From Prunella strophiata (Eukaryota > Chordata > Aves > Passeriformes > Prunellidae), in contig JAZBQD010000027.1 in assembly GCA_036583965.1 (NCBI GenBank), positions 18,527,001-18,591,000 on the forward strand: a stretch of 64,000 nt of DNA, written 5' to 3'. Under the pieces are notes generated by a model. That model was not told the origin of the DNA and ran no database searches. It saw nothing but the letters and a program-made list of their open reading frames with translations. Positions 1 through 12,170 of the stretch are shown here, piece after piece. The first letter of the stretch is position 1. Every line of letters begins with the position of its first letter. The position numbers were made by a program, and so were the translations under genes.

Positions 1-545
1 TTACTTTTAAATACTTATTAAAGAGCGATGTATGTAGGAGCATTATTTTCTAATTCTTTTATTTATTAAGCAAAATTACATCTCTGCTGTGAGACCTCTG
101 AATAGGGAAGAATTATTTTTATAATTTGTAAGGTTTTCTGAAATTACAGTGAAATATTTCTCCTATAAACATACTGTAATGATTCTGAGGCTGTGGATTT
201 CAAGCTGCATCAAAATGTAAGTATTGGACTTTTGAAAAAATAAAATTCCCATCTTGCTGGCAGGTCCGAGTTCTCTTTCCTAAAAAAGATAGAAGACCAC
301 AATGCTATCATTCAATTAGGATGGAAGTATTAAAAACCATTTGTCTCAGAGCAGCATCCCTTTGTTTGCTGTTTGTTATGAGTAGGAGCACATATTGCAG
401 AGCAACAGGGAAAGCTGTAACAGAAGGAACATTTTTTGGAAACTATATAAAGGAAAGGTACCCAGGTTACTCTTCTCTTAAGTACCATCTTCCTGCACTT
501 CTGTGCCTGACAGCTTCAGAAATGTGGATTTCATCTTTTCCTCAT
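1..545. other. AT-rich noncoding DNA
   Basis: No coding frame with convincing protein character and no repeat ends are visible here. The open frame over 321-737 on the plus strand runs into the adjoining CR1 fragment and is not a gene. Nothing functional is seen. Confidence 0.6.
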
Positions 546-730
546 GGAATCACAGAATGGTTTGGGTTGGAAGGGACCTTGAAGCTCACCCAGTTCCAAC
601 CTCCCTGCGATGGGCAGGGGCACCTTCTACTACACCAGGTTGCTCAAACCCATTCAGCCTGGCCTCAAACACTGCCAGAGATGAGGCACCCACAACTTCT
701 CTGGACAACCTGTTCAGTGCCTCACCACAG
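546..730 (-). mobile_element. CR1 LINE 3'-end fragment
   Basis: The plus strand reads as the reverse complement of a CR1 tail: a 'cacagaatggtttgggttgg' start, then the 'aagggaccttgaagctcacc' block and the 'cagcctggcctc' block, ending near 'ctgttcagtgcctcaccac'. CR1 is the dominant non-LTR retrotransposon of birds and usually survives as 5'-truncated copies like this one. Only 3'-UTR sequence remains, with no reverse transcriptase. The usual terminal short repeat is reduced to one degenerate unit, which suggests an old copy. Boundaries are good to about 5-10 bases. Confidence 0.85.
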
Positions 731-799
731 AGACTGAAATATTGTAGTTTATGACTTAAACATTTTCATTAAAGACTTCTGCCTATTACAGCAAAACTG

Positions 800-1650
800 T
801 GTTACAAAAGCTGAAGAGATGACCACCACACCCTGAATGGGCCTCTGAGAGGCCCTGGACTGTTTATTGATGAAGTTAAGATAAAGTAACAAGTCAGGGA
901 TGGGTCCATTCACAAAGTACAAGCCTAATGCCTTCAGGGTGGAGATGACAGCCCCAGGGCTATCAGCTGCCAGGCTCCAACAGACCCTGGCACCAAAGGG
1001 TGGGGGGAGAGAGGCTTTGGGTGTGTGTTGGAAAGCCTCTCACCAGAGGCAGTGACCACCCATCCTCCACTGGGCAGAGGAGCCCAGCTGAAGTGCCCTT
1101 CACCCTGGGAAAAGTGTATCCACAGCAAAGGGGGTGACATGGCCCATCAAAGGCCCCCCAAAGGGGTCCCTGGACCCTGCACCAGAGCACTGCAGCATGA
1201 TGCAATAGACCCTCCCTGCTGCAAGGGACAGTGTCAAACTGGCCCTCTGCAAGGGAGGCACGTGGGCATTCCCACCTGGCCCACAGCGTGTACTAATCCA
1301 CGGAATTCCATACTCTTGGCATGAGGTGGGGGGCTCTCACCACCAAGAAGACCCAATGGAGGGGAGCAACAAGACATCATTGGGACCCTTGGAGGGGTGA
1401 TATGCTTCCACCTAACCCCTGTCACTCCCTCCCTGTCTCCCCAACCCCCCCACACACTTTTCTTTCTTTCTTTTCTCTTTGCCTCTTCTACTAGTAAATA
1501 AAACATATCAATTTTTTGGCACCAACATCTAACCTCATTTGGTTTTAATCTCATTTTTGGGTATATTTTGAACATTCTTTCTGGTTTATACACACAGACT
1601 TAACTTTCTTTGCTTTTCTGGGTATAAACTGGATCATAACACTCTCACAG
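800..1650 (+). mobile_element. LTR-like retroelement remnant (candidate)
   Basis: This GC-richer block interrupts AT-rich DNA. Near its right end it has a CT-rich run (1452-1492), an AATAAA polyadenylation hexamer (1497-1502), and then about 150 bases of T-rich sequence ending close to 'ctctcaca'. That order, U3-like body, poly-A signal, T-rich R/U5, is typical of avian endogenous retrovirus LTRs. No primer-binding site, retroviral protein frame or matching target-site duplication was found, so the ends (about 800 and 1649) are guesses. It could be a solo LTR or an unrelated diverged repeat. Confidence 0.4.
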
Positions 1651-4600
1651 TATAGAGTTTGACAGAACACCAAGAGACAGGAGGTATACAACCACAACAG
1701 TTGTTCTCTCTCACCCTCCTGGACTTGCACACCCAGCCTCTAGGATGATGGCTCTCAGCCTGAAACTCTACCCAAGTTTAAACACTTACCTGTACTCAAA
1801 TACATGAGTTCCTTCCTTCCATTTGAAATATGGAAAAAATTGGAGAAGTGTCACAAATAATTACAAGAACAGACACTTTTGTATGATAGTCTAATCATTA
1901 CTGGAGTCACCCCTGGAACAAGAAGGCTTCCATCCCCATGTTACTGATTTGCTCTGCACAGGATGGAAGGAAAACCAGGATGAGAAGTTGAACTGATTTG
2001 CTGCTCAGCTAAGATTACAAAAGCAAATCAGAGAACCTGACAAGAATGCTGCTCCACCACTAAAAGAGTGTTAGCCCAACTCTCAAGACTTCTTATGTAT
2101 TTTTCGCTAAGGGCTCATTGATTAAGTGCATAAAGAACATTACACTGGGAGTTAAAAATGATCTAACTTTACTTTTGTGCTAAATACTTCTTGGGGTTCC
2201 TAAATCAATTCATCTTATCTCCTCACCTAGTGCCATGATTTAGCAGCATGCAAGCTATTCTGCTTTACTGAAGGAGCGGTTCTTATTCTACAGTCTTCCA
2301 GAAACTCTTTCTTATTATACCCTATCCTAACAACAGAGTACTGGCCCTTCAGCTTAGTATTGGTTACTGCTGACTACTGACACTTTACTCAGACTATAGA
2401 TTCTTTAAGAAGAGATAATATTTTCATTTTTTTCTGTTCTGTATTCATTCTATTTCTACATTTCATCACCAGCATTCTAGAACAGCTTCTGTTGTGGTTA
2501 TCTTCTTTGCTTTTTTTTCTTCCAACTCTTTTGTCACTTTCTCACTTCCATCTGTTTTGAAAAGCTATGTTCGTGCTTACTAAAATCTTTCAAATTTTGC
2601 ATTTTCAATTGGAACTGAAAAAAGGGCAATAACAAACACAACTTTAAAACAGAAACAGAGTAAGTCTGGGAACCACTTTTAATCTCCCACCTTTTGTTCC
2701 TGTAGCATACACACACATCCACACACAAGCACGAATTTGCACAAGCCTACTTTGTCCCTCTGATGCTGCAGTTTGTTGAAATTAACAGAGAGGTTGATCT
2801 TAGCATTGATGAACAGATTTGTTAAGGCTAAAATTAGATCTCATATTCACCCGTATTATATTCCAAAATGTTACACTACACGTGATCTTTTGAGCGCAGA
2901 TGCTCACGCCAATTACTGATAACAATCCATAGGAGTTAGTATACAGACCTAACCAGACACACCAAGAAGGACAGCAGGCTCTTATTTCATCAATAGAAAA
3001 CCAAGGAAAATCTGGTACTCATTCCCATTTTTGCCCTGAGCAGTAAATCAGCAGTATTCTTCAATACTGATTTAATTTAGAATTAAGAGTTTTCCTTAAT
3101 ATGATGGCTACACTCTATCTCACAAACCAAATTTTTAACCTTAAAATGTGACATAATATGAAAACTGCTGACACAAATAATTGACTGCTTTATTATAAAT
3201 AGAGTAGTTGAAGTTATTTTTAAAATGCTTCATAAATCCACATTAAGTCTATTTTATTGATTTCAGAAAAGTTCATTTTATTTTCATAGTCATAGTCCAT
3301 GATCTGTACACTTAAGAAAAAACACTTTTTTCAGTTTTAACTGTCATTGAAATATCTTTCATTTCAAAGATATCAAGAAATTATCACTATTCACTTTCAA
3401 TACAAAGCCTCTTACATTTCAGCTGTCATTTTCAAAAAATCATACTGAAAATAGTATTTCTAAGCAGAGTTCAGTTGCAGTGTAATAAGTAATAATTTCA
3501 TCAATTAGCAGTATTCAGCATCCACTGAGAGTTCTCTCACTATTATTTTATTCATAGAGTCCTTTGTGGAAGTAGCATACTAAAAAGATCCATTTATCCT
3601 TCAAGGTTTTTCATAAATGTGTCATACATCTTAGAAAACAATTGGTTATTATTCTCGCTCAATCTAAATAACTATAATAACTTCCAGGTGTAAAACCTCC
3701 CTTTATACTTCCAATCTTCTTTACTCCCATTATGGGTCTACATTTTTAATAACTTATTCTAACACTTCTACCTACTTTCACAAATTAATTCTGGAGTTTT
3801 GCATGGATGCTAGACATGCTGGGATGGAAGGGTAGTCAGCTTATTGTTAAGAGCAGAATAGAGATTGGTTTCATAGAATGCCCTTCACAATCAGTGAAAA
3901 CCCAAGCATTTTATAATGAGCAAGATGCTAGTATAGATGCTAACAGTGCAACGGCTGGATAGGAAAATGCTGTGATTATTAAACTCAGCAACAGTTTGCT
4001 TTCAGTGTATATTTTATTTCTCCTTCCCCGTGGATTCTTCCACATATTTATTAGCACTTTTTTCCTGTCTCAGAAGCTCATCCTGCCTTCTGTCCTTTCA
4101 TCACAACAGTGCAAAGGGCTCCCTTCAGAGCACAATATTCTCATTCCTTAATTGACTGACAGAGATGCAATTGGGCAGCACGAGGACCTCTCTGAAGGCT
4201 GGGCAGACAGCCCTGCACAGAGTGCACAGCACAACAAAACATCCCTGCCTTAGGAGACACGTATCTCCTGCACAGCAGCCTGCTTCATTCTCTCCACATT
4301 GGCCAAATGTTTTGTTGACTGAGAAAAACCCAGCCAGGACAGTTCATTCCTATGGATGTTCCAATTTAAATAAAGCCTCTCAGAGCACAGTTAACAAAAT
4401 CTCACCAAAAACCAACACAAACATGCAGTAATACACTAATAAATGAACTAGGTATCATAACAACCTCTTTGCAAATGGCACAGAGTCCAATCTCCATGAT
4501 AAATACAAACCTAATGACATTGAATGTGTGACTAATACTTGAAAGAAGAGTGTCCTTAGGAAGAACACATTAACTAAAATCAAACCTTCAATTTTTCCAC

Positions 4601-5202
4601 CTTCTACAGTCTCAAAGTGGTGTGCACAGGTACCTCTATTAAAAAAAAAAAAAACAAAACTACACACTCCAAAAAGACACGTAAATCAGACAGGTTGGCT
4701 GCCTGGACACTTTGCTTCTTAATTACATATATAATTGTTTTTGAACCTGAAATTAAAATGTCAGAATGCACCATGATTGCCTTTAACTGATGACTAGCAT
4801 CCCATCTAAATGGAAATATTTAGATTCATCACCTAGATACCTTTTTAATTTGCTTTCAAATAGAGTCACAGGCAAGCATGTCTGCCTTCTCCCATTTGCA
4901 CTGTTGGTGTCAAGTTGAACTGGAAAGGCCAACCATTTCAATGAACTAAAATAAACGTAATTTTAAGGTCAAGTCACTTGTAACACTTCAGGCAGCAAAT
5001 GTCATACTGAAAATAAAATTGAACCTTGGCTTGAGCAGAGATGAAAGGTTTGGCATTTCAAGGACTTCATTGTGTTTATCACTTTAAATCTACAAATTAA
5101 ATACCAACATCACATACATTAATATTTATCAAACTAAGAATGCTTTCTGAAACGGTATCTTTAAATACTGGAAGTATTATTAAAAACAAAATACTTTTAT
5201 AG
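1651..5202. other. Unique AT-rich noncoding DNA
   Basis: About 3.5 kb without a recognisable gene, repeat end or CpG cluster. It contains a small CA-rich run near 2708-2730 and a 14-base A run at about 4639. Open frames such as 4165-4431 (+) and 4455-4667 (-) have no recognisable domains and are treated as chance. Confidence 0.6.
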
Positions 5203-5208
5203 GTGGGC
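5203..5208. repeat. Target-site duplication, left copy (GTGGGC)
   Basis: GTGGGC immediately precedes the LTR and is repeated exactly at 5610-5615 immediately after it. A 6-bp duplication is characteristic of class II (ERVK-like) retroviral integration. The next base is T on both sides, so the exact edge is ambiguous by one base. Confidence 0.75.
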
Positions 5209-5609
5209 TGCGAAGGATCAGCAATAGGACATCCACACCATGATCAATGTGATCCAGTGAAAGCCAATTTATTGCAAAAAACAAGCTATATTCATACTGT
5301 GTTCTACTGTTCCCATGCCTCAAGCTAATACAAGATTGGTTAAGCCTATCTGTGCTCATGTCTCAAGCTTTCAGATGATTGGTTACTCTTCCTTCGTCAC
5401 ACATCTCACTGTGGTTTATTGTTTTACCTTCATGTGCTCCACTGGGGTTTTTTGCTCTGTCTTCTTCACATGTCCCACATCCGGGACTTGTTTTTGTTCT
5501 GAGTAGGCTCTTCCTGCTTTTGAGCTATCAAGGACACTGAGATTCTACTCAGACTTGATAAAGGCTGGTTTGTGCACTATGTCCGTTTTCCTGCAAAAAC
5601 CCCTCAACA
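5209..5609 (-). mobile_element. Solo LTR of an endogenous retrovirus, with intact ends
   Basis: The 401-bp element has TG...CA termini when read on either strand. Read on the minus strand it starts TGTTGAGGGG and ends ...CCTTCGCA, with an AATAAA signal at 5273-5268 about 60 bases before its 3' end. It is flanked by a perfect 6-bp direct repeat (GTGGGC). There is no gag, pol or env sequence beside it, so it is most simply a solo LTR left by recombination between two LTRs. The 6-bp duplication points to a class II, ERVK-type element; the family assignment is inference from that length alone. Confidence 0.75.
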
Positions 5610-5615
5610 GTGGGC
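5610..5615. repeat. Target-site duplication, right copy (GTGGGC)
   Basis: Exact match to the 6 bases left of the LTR, with no mismatch. An unmutated duplication fits an insertion that is not very old, though six bases give little power for dating. Confidence 0.75.
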
Positions 5616-5787
5616 TTATTCCTAATTCAAATGGTGAAGTCTCTGCAAGACCTAGAACCACTTAAAATTCCACACTGGCTTAGGCAGGCATCTATGACTA
5701 CGGTAAGAAACCAGATGTTTCACAGGAAGGTCTAAGTATTTTGACAGAAGAAAGAAATGAAATTGCCAAGCTCAGACCACAGCATAA

Positions 5788-7075
5788 TAATCATAGAATC
5801 ATTAGGTTGGAAGAGACCTTCAAGATCATCAAGTCCAATCCATGCCCTAACAGCTCAACTAAACCATGGCACTGACTGCCACATCCAATCTTTTTTTAAA
5901 CACATCCAGGGATGGTGACTCCACCACCTCCCTGGGCAGACCATTCCAGTACTTTATCACCCTTTCATAAAAAACTTCTTCCTAATATTCAACCTATATT
6001 TCCCACATGCTCAACACATGCTCCCAGCTTAGTGTCATCCACAAACTTACTAATGAAAGACTCAATCCCCTTATCCATGTCATCAATAAAGATATTGAAC
6101 AGAACTGGCCCCAGCACAGAACCATGAGGGTCACCACTGGTGCCTGGCTGCCAGCTGGATGCAGCACTGCTCACCAGCACTCTCTGGGCCCAGCCATGCA
6201 GCCAGTTCCTAACCCAGCAAAGAGTGCTCCTGTCCCAGCCGTGGGCTGCCAGCTTTTCCAGGAGTGTGCTGTGGGAAAAAGTGTCAAAGGCCTTGCTGAA
6301 GTCCAAACAGACAACATCCACAGCCTTTCCTGCATCCACCAGGTGGGTCACTTGGTCATAAAAGGAAATCAGGCTGGTCAAACATGACCTACCCCTCCTA
6401 AACCCCTGCTGGCTGGGTCTGATACCCTGGCCATCCTGTAAGTTCTGTGTGATAACACTCAATATGAACTGCTTCCATTACCAGGTACTGAGGTCAGGCT
6501 AACTGGCCTATAATTACCAGGATCCTCCTCCCCACCCTTGTTGTGAATGGGTGTCACATTGGCCAGCTTCCAGTCCTCTGGAACCTCACCAGTGAGCCAG
6601 GACTGTTGGTAAATGATGGAGAGAGGCTTCCCAAGCTCATCTGCCAGCTCCCTCATCACCCTGGGATGGATCCCATCTGTCCCATGAACATCCAAGCAGC
6701 TCAGCAGTTCTCTGACTGCCTCCTCCTGGATAACTGGGGGACTATTCTGCTCCCTGACTACCATCTACCAACCCAGGAGGACAGCTGTCCTGAGGACAAG
6801 CCATCTTCCCACTAAACACTGAAGCAAAGAAGGTGTTAAGCACTTCGGCCTTCTTATCTGCAATTACTAAGTTCCCTCTCACATCCAGTAGAGAACAAAG
6901 GTTGGTCTTATCCTTCCTTTTGCTGCTAATATATTTGTAAAAACGTTTTTTATTATCCTTTACGGAAGTTGCCAAATTAAGTACAAACTGAGCTTTGGCC
7001 GCCCTAATTTTTTTCCTACATGCCCTAGAAAACCTCTTAAATACTTCCTGAGACACCTGACCCTCCTTTAGAACA
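5788..7075 (-). mobile_element. CR1 LINE, 5'-truncated and internally deleted
   Basis: The left end is the diagnostic CR1 3' terminus ('aatcatagaatcattaggtt', reverse complement orientation). From about 6020 to 7056 the minus strand encodes CR1 ORF2 pieces. The 3'-UTR part (about 5788-6000) is joined directly to the reverse-transcriptase region near 6000-6020. The rest of ORF2 after the polymerase active site, normally well over 100 codons, is absent, so the copy carries an internal deletion as well as a 5' truncation near 7060-7080. The insert interrupts AT-rich unique DNA and lies only 180 bases from the solo LTR. Confidence 0.92.
5989..7056 (-). pseudogene. CR1 ORF2 reverse-transcriptase fragment, frameshifted
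   Basis: Three overlapping minus-strand frames read in order 7056-6742, 6764-6459 and 6462-5989. The first is basic and lies just before the RT core. The second contains NYRPVSLTSV, the conserved RT motif after the palm entry. The third contains GFRRGRSCLT, LDFSKAFDT, GSVLGPVLFNIF and FVDDTKLG. The last is the active-site box, with V where CR1 elements usually have A (FADD). Frame changes near 6750 and 6465 and loss of the 3' part of ORF2 make it non-functional. A working ORF2 would nick DNA and prime reverse transcription; here only a relic remains and the upstream endonuclease domain is missing. Confidence 0.9.
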
Positions 7076-8001
7076 AGGACATTGAAAAAGTTATTTCATT
7101 TGTGAATTTATTATTTGGATAATATTAAGAAAAACCTCCTTTGCATATCTTGATATAAACACTCCTGAAACTTACATGCTTTGTCATTTCCTCCTCACTG
7201 CATCTTCTAATTTCTGTTGTTACTGTTGTTTTTTGATACATCTACTTGAAACTAACATTCTTCGCCCAATGCAATAGCAAAAAAAAATTGGGGTATTTAT
7301 TATAGTTGTAGGAGTCTATGAACAGAAAAAAAGCAATTTAAAGTTTAAACTATAGACCCAGTCTGAATCACCTGTTATTTCATAAAAGAGGTGAAAAGGG
7401 TGTATACCTGGCCAACTGAAAGGCAAAATGTTCTTATTTCAAAAAAGCATTGTTATGAGAAGAAAACGGAAGAATTTAGTTCAATTCTCCCACTTCTTTA
7501 GCTGCTTTCTTCCCCAATCACAATTTGGGCTGGATATACACAACTTTTTTTTCAATTTATATTTTGAATTATTGCATTATGGAACTGCATAAAGACCAAG
7601 AGGACAAAATGCCCCCCAAAATCTGTGTAGCCAGTCTCTGTTGGCAGGTTTCACAAACTGATGCTCTGCACATGTAGAGATGCCACAGATTTATGCTGTG
7701 CTGATTTGCAAGAATTCTGCCCTTAGTATAAAAATGACAGCAAATGAAAATGAAAAGACTTTGAAAAACATGCCCACACAAACACCACCCTCTGAGCTTC
7801 TGATAAGGCATTTATGGCCAAAGGTTCCTAATCCCAAATGTTTGATTTCTTTGCCAAATCACATACTTGCCGAAGTCTCATATAAAGGCACAAATCCTGC
7901 TCTTCTCAAAGGCGACAGCACAGGGCAGGGAGCAGAGAGTGTAACACTGTACTGATGAAATAAAAAAAGGAATAGAAATCATATGCTAATAAGAGGAGGG
8001 A

Positions 8002-8016
8002 GGTTGCCAGGCAACC
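8002..8016. promoter_or_regulatory. RFX-type X-box (candidate)
   Basis: GGTTGCCAGGCAACC is a 15-base inverted repeat with a single unpaired centre base. It fits the RFX consensus GTNRCC-(N0-3)-RGYAAC. RFX factors bind such sites at ciliary and neuronal genes and at some distal enhancers. An octamer-like ATATGCTAAT lies about 20 bases to the left. Function is inferred from the motif only. Confidence 0.5.
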
Positions 8017-10759
8017 AGGGAGGGAGAGAAAGCAGTTTTTGATTTGAACTCGGTGCTGTCAAAGGGTTAGCATAGCCAGAACAAACAGGACATATTCAAT
8101 CCAGCTTGTCTGCAGCCACAAGGAATTTCAGCTTTTCTCAATATTTTAAACAGAAGTGTGCTCCCAACCCAGTGCCAGTTACTTTTGTGTTCCCTGGGTC
8201 ATTTTACTGACACTGGCAAAATGGTATAGGATTAGGATGGACAGTAGAATTTTTCAAAGTGTTAATTTGAAAAGCAGCAGCTCGTGTCTTTGGGTAGCAC
8301 AAACTGCACCACACATATACACTGGCCAGTAGGATGGAGAGAGTCAAGCAATCTTGGGTCCAAGCAAATGCCACCCATCAGACACAGCCACACCCCTCTG
8401 GGCTGCACTGAAATCCGGGCAAGTCCTGCCCTGCTGCTGAAACTGCACCCTTTCAAATGCATCCCAACTTCCTGCCCTGCAGTGCTGCACTCTTATCACA
8501 GCTGATCGACAAAATCCGGCCTCATGGATATCAGCTTCCTATATCAGCACGTAGTTATACTTTTTCTTAAAAGATGTGACACTAAGCAGAGGAAAGAATA
8601 TAATTCCAGTTTTATTTACAACATAAAATCATCACAGTAATTCATTTCTGGAACAAAAAGAAAATTAATTTCAGTTCCTTCTTGTTTTCAGAGTTGCTAA
8701 CTGCAATGATTATTCGTAAGTCTCACGAAGAAGGGTGGGAATAGCAGTTCGTACATGAAAGCTCTCACAAAAAGAGTAAAAATTTTAAGGATGGGGAAAA
8801 AATGGGAGTTTAATTCGTAAGTAACATTAAAACACAAAGATTGAAGAAAAATGAAAAGCACAAGTCGATTTCTTTTCCCCAACATAATTATTTGGAGGGC
8901 TTGACTGCTACAATCTGGCAGGCTATCGACAGTAGAGGCAAGACCATACATAATTCCTTGAGCATCAACAGGATTTGCATATAAAACGTGAAAAGAAAAA
9001 ATGTTTCACACAGAAGACTTTCCTTCCTACTTGCCAGATCAAATTTTAACCTGATGAGTAAATCATTGTTCAATTCTCTAAGACAGACATTATAATTGTG
9101 GTCTATAATCTTCCACAAGGTCTAAGCAATCATGCTATAATTGCTGTTCCACTCAGCTAAGAGTTTATTACAATAAAACCACTAAAACAATGAAAAGGCT
9201 AGAGAAATTCATTAAGCAAAAACAGCTAAATAGGAAGTTTTATTTTCTCACTGACTGCTTGTCAAATGACCCTAGGAAGACACAGCCATCAATCTGGAAC
9301 AGCCATCTGATCATCACAACAAGCTATAAAGCAGTAGCATAAAAACATTCTACATACTAAAGCTTCATTATGGAACTTCAAAAAACTGGCAGGTATTTAC
9401 AACAGAGAGACACTGTAATAACTGGGGCTTTTAAAATAGAAGTTTAGCCTAGATCAAAGAAAGCTAGCTTCAGTTATTTATTCACATAACCTTTGCCTAA
9501 CAACTTTGTGAGCTATGCTGACTAGTAGAGTTCCCTGCTATCTTGCTGGAGGTTTCCTGTTTTACAGTATTCTTTATTTTTCAATCCCTACCCTGCTTCC
9601 ACTGTGAGCACACCAAGCCTAGCTCTCAGACATACCTTTCTACCTGCAGTTTTTCCACTGTTCTTGTCCATTTGCACAGGGAGAAAAATAAGCCTGACAA
9701 GTGAAACTTGCCTGCCTTGCTGTCCTAGCCTATGCTTGGTGACAGGTATACAGTATATCCCAGGGAACAAAACTGCCACCACTATCAAACCTGCTACTTA
9801 AAACACTATGGAATTTGCAGGCTGTACAATAACGCTTTCTCAAGACTCAGGAGCACTTCCCAAGTGACCCTCCCATGCAGCAGGAAATGTGGCATAAGGG
9901 ACTCTGCTCCCCTGGCTGACTCTGGAACCTAGCTGCAGCCCTTGAGTGCAGATGTGCTGTCTGTGCCATCAGTGAGCTGCTCAAACAGCCCATAACCTCA
10001 TCCCACATTCATTTGGACCTTCAGACAGCAGTGTAGAACTTGGTGCTGAAGGAACTCAAAATCAATGAACACGCTGCCTACTGAGCACTGAAGAACTCCT
10101 GGAACCTCTTGTGTTCTCACTAAGGTCAGCACCCAATGGGCACAGTCTGGCCCTTAAGAAACATTCCTCTGAACCCTGAAGTAACACTAAAGAAATACAT
10201 GGATGAACTATATAACATTTGAGATAAAAATACATGATTTAAGAGACATTTATGCCTTCTGAAGCTAAATGAAGAGAAAGCATAACACAGTTATAGTGAC
10301 AATGTTCAGTTGCATTTTAAGTGAAAGTGACACAAATTTACCCTGATAATTCTCAGACAATTCCCTGATTGCAATTTCAGAGCATGGCTCTAGCCCTTCA
10401 CACCTTTCATTTTATTCGCACAAGTCAAGCATCAGTGCTGAGGTGGAAACAGCGGTGACAGCATTCTAGGTACCCAGCTGCTGGTCTAGCAGGGAATTAC
10501 CCAATCATCAACACCCAATTCTCCTTTAAAGCAACACAACACACAACTGCAGAAGGAAGGATGGATCTGTGAAGTGCCAGCATACTGCCTACCTACTGTA
10601 AGAACAATACTGCTGTTTCATACTAAATTGGGGGCTGGCTTTGATTTTCTGTTAATGTTTCAAGTTTGTGACAACAGTGGCAAAGTGTCTCTGCTCTGCT
10701 GCGAAGAAGCCCCTTCCAAAAAACGAGGAGACCTACTCTTCTCCCCAGATTGTAGTCTG

Positions 10760-10787
10760 GGAAAGTATCCACTGGAAAGTATCCACT
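10760..10787. repeat. Perfect 14-bp tandem duplication
   Basis: GGAAAGTATCCACT occurs twice head to tail (10760-10773 and 10774-10787) with no mismatch. It is probably a replication-slippage product and may vary in copy number between individuals. Confidence 0.9.
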
Positions 10788-12076
10788 ACCCAAACATCAC
10801 CGGGTTAAGAGGAGACACTGCAGAGCAACACTGGAATGCAGCCAGGAAAACACAGGGCACAGAGAACAATGCTAAACTATGTCATTCAAGATTCTGTTCT
10901 ATTCATTTTGCAGTTCATTAATTTCTGAGTATTTGATTTGACAACTTTAATTCTTCAAAGAATCCTGAAGATTGCAATAGATGTAATTATATAGTGATAG
11001 TCAGGAATCAGGTGAAACAAAGGAGAAGACAAAAGAATGGAAGACTTTCCTTCCCAGAGTATCATTGGGAAGTTTACATGATGTCTGTAAACACTCTCTG
11101 GAGCGCAAATGTACATTTAACGGTTTCACATTGCAAGTTAGAAAGGGAATGCTGCCCTCATAGTGTAGATTTCAAAAGCTCTTGTAAAGATTTAGAGAGA
11201 TAATAAACAAAAACCCAAGGCAAGTCCTCATACCATAAATCCAAGGTAGGTACTTTCACACTGGAGCTATTTTTAAACAAGCTTTCTTTCCTTTTGCTTA
11301 GAGTATCAGTGTCCAAGGAATATTAGCAGCACACTTTGATAGCTGACTTTATTTTTAAAAAGGCAGTGTTTGAGGGTTTGTGGAGTTGCCGGTAGTTGAG
11401 GGGAGAGTTGTTGTTTTGTTTTGGTATTTTGGGTGTTATTTTTGTTTTAGTGTTAAAAAACCAAAATCAGGAGAAAAGCATATAAATCACAACAAAAAGC
11501 ATTTAAATCAAAACATGCCTAGTCTTCCACAATTTGGAAAGCAGATTTTAGGAAAACAACTCTCTATGTAATTTATTCATTTTTTTTTACTTAGGTCCAG
11601 AGGCTGAAGCTGCTGGCTAAGCCAAGCAAGGGGGACAAGATTCCTCAGGGACAGTTCCCTGGAATTTTTCTTTTGTAAAAAAACTTGGAGAACCATCAGT
11701 GATTTTAGCTACTTCTAGTTCAGATTCTTGGCTCTTCTTTAACCAAAGACATGTCTTTTTATCCAGCCTTAACTATATAAATACATTGTAAAGTAGCACT
11801 AGGACTTAAGAGATAATTTTTAATATTTTATTATAAGAACTTGAATTTGAGATACTAACCATTGAGATAAGTTTCATTAAATCATTGGTTCAATTTTTAT
11901 ACTGTAGCCAAGAAAGTGACCAAAATATTTAAGTTGTGCTGCCAGTGCTCATGTTGATAGACTCCTCCACTCAACAAATTACTGAGAATATTTAACTACA
12001 ATGAGAGGATTAGCTAGCAGGCACTGTCCCTACTTCAAAGAAAGATAAAACACATTTTTTGAAAATGCAGTACTTC

Positions 12077-12170
12077 CTCCCCCCACCCCCCCCCCCAAAA
12101 AAAAAAAAGTCCTATGCAGAGGGAAAGAAAAAAAAAAAGGAAACAAAAAAAAAAAACAACAACCAACAAA
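12077..12170. repeat. Low-complexity poly-C, poly-A and A-rich tract
   Basis: A C-rich run (about 12077-12096) abuts an A run (12097-12108). Two further A-rich blocks with G or C interruptions follow to about 12170. No retroelement body is attached on either side that I can recognise. Confidence 0.9.

Noticed and set aside
10574..10921. 115-codon plus-strand frame
   Set aside because: No domain, and it spans the recent 14-bp tandem duplication without frame preservation (14 is not a multiple of 3).
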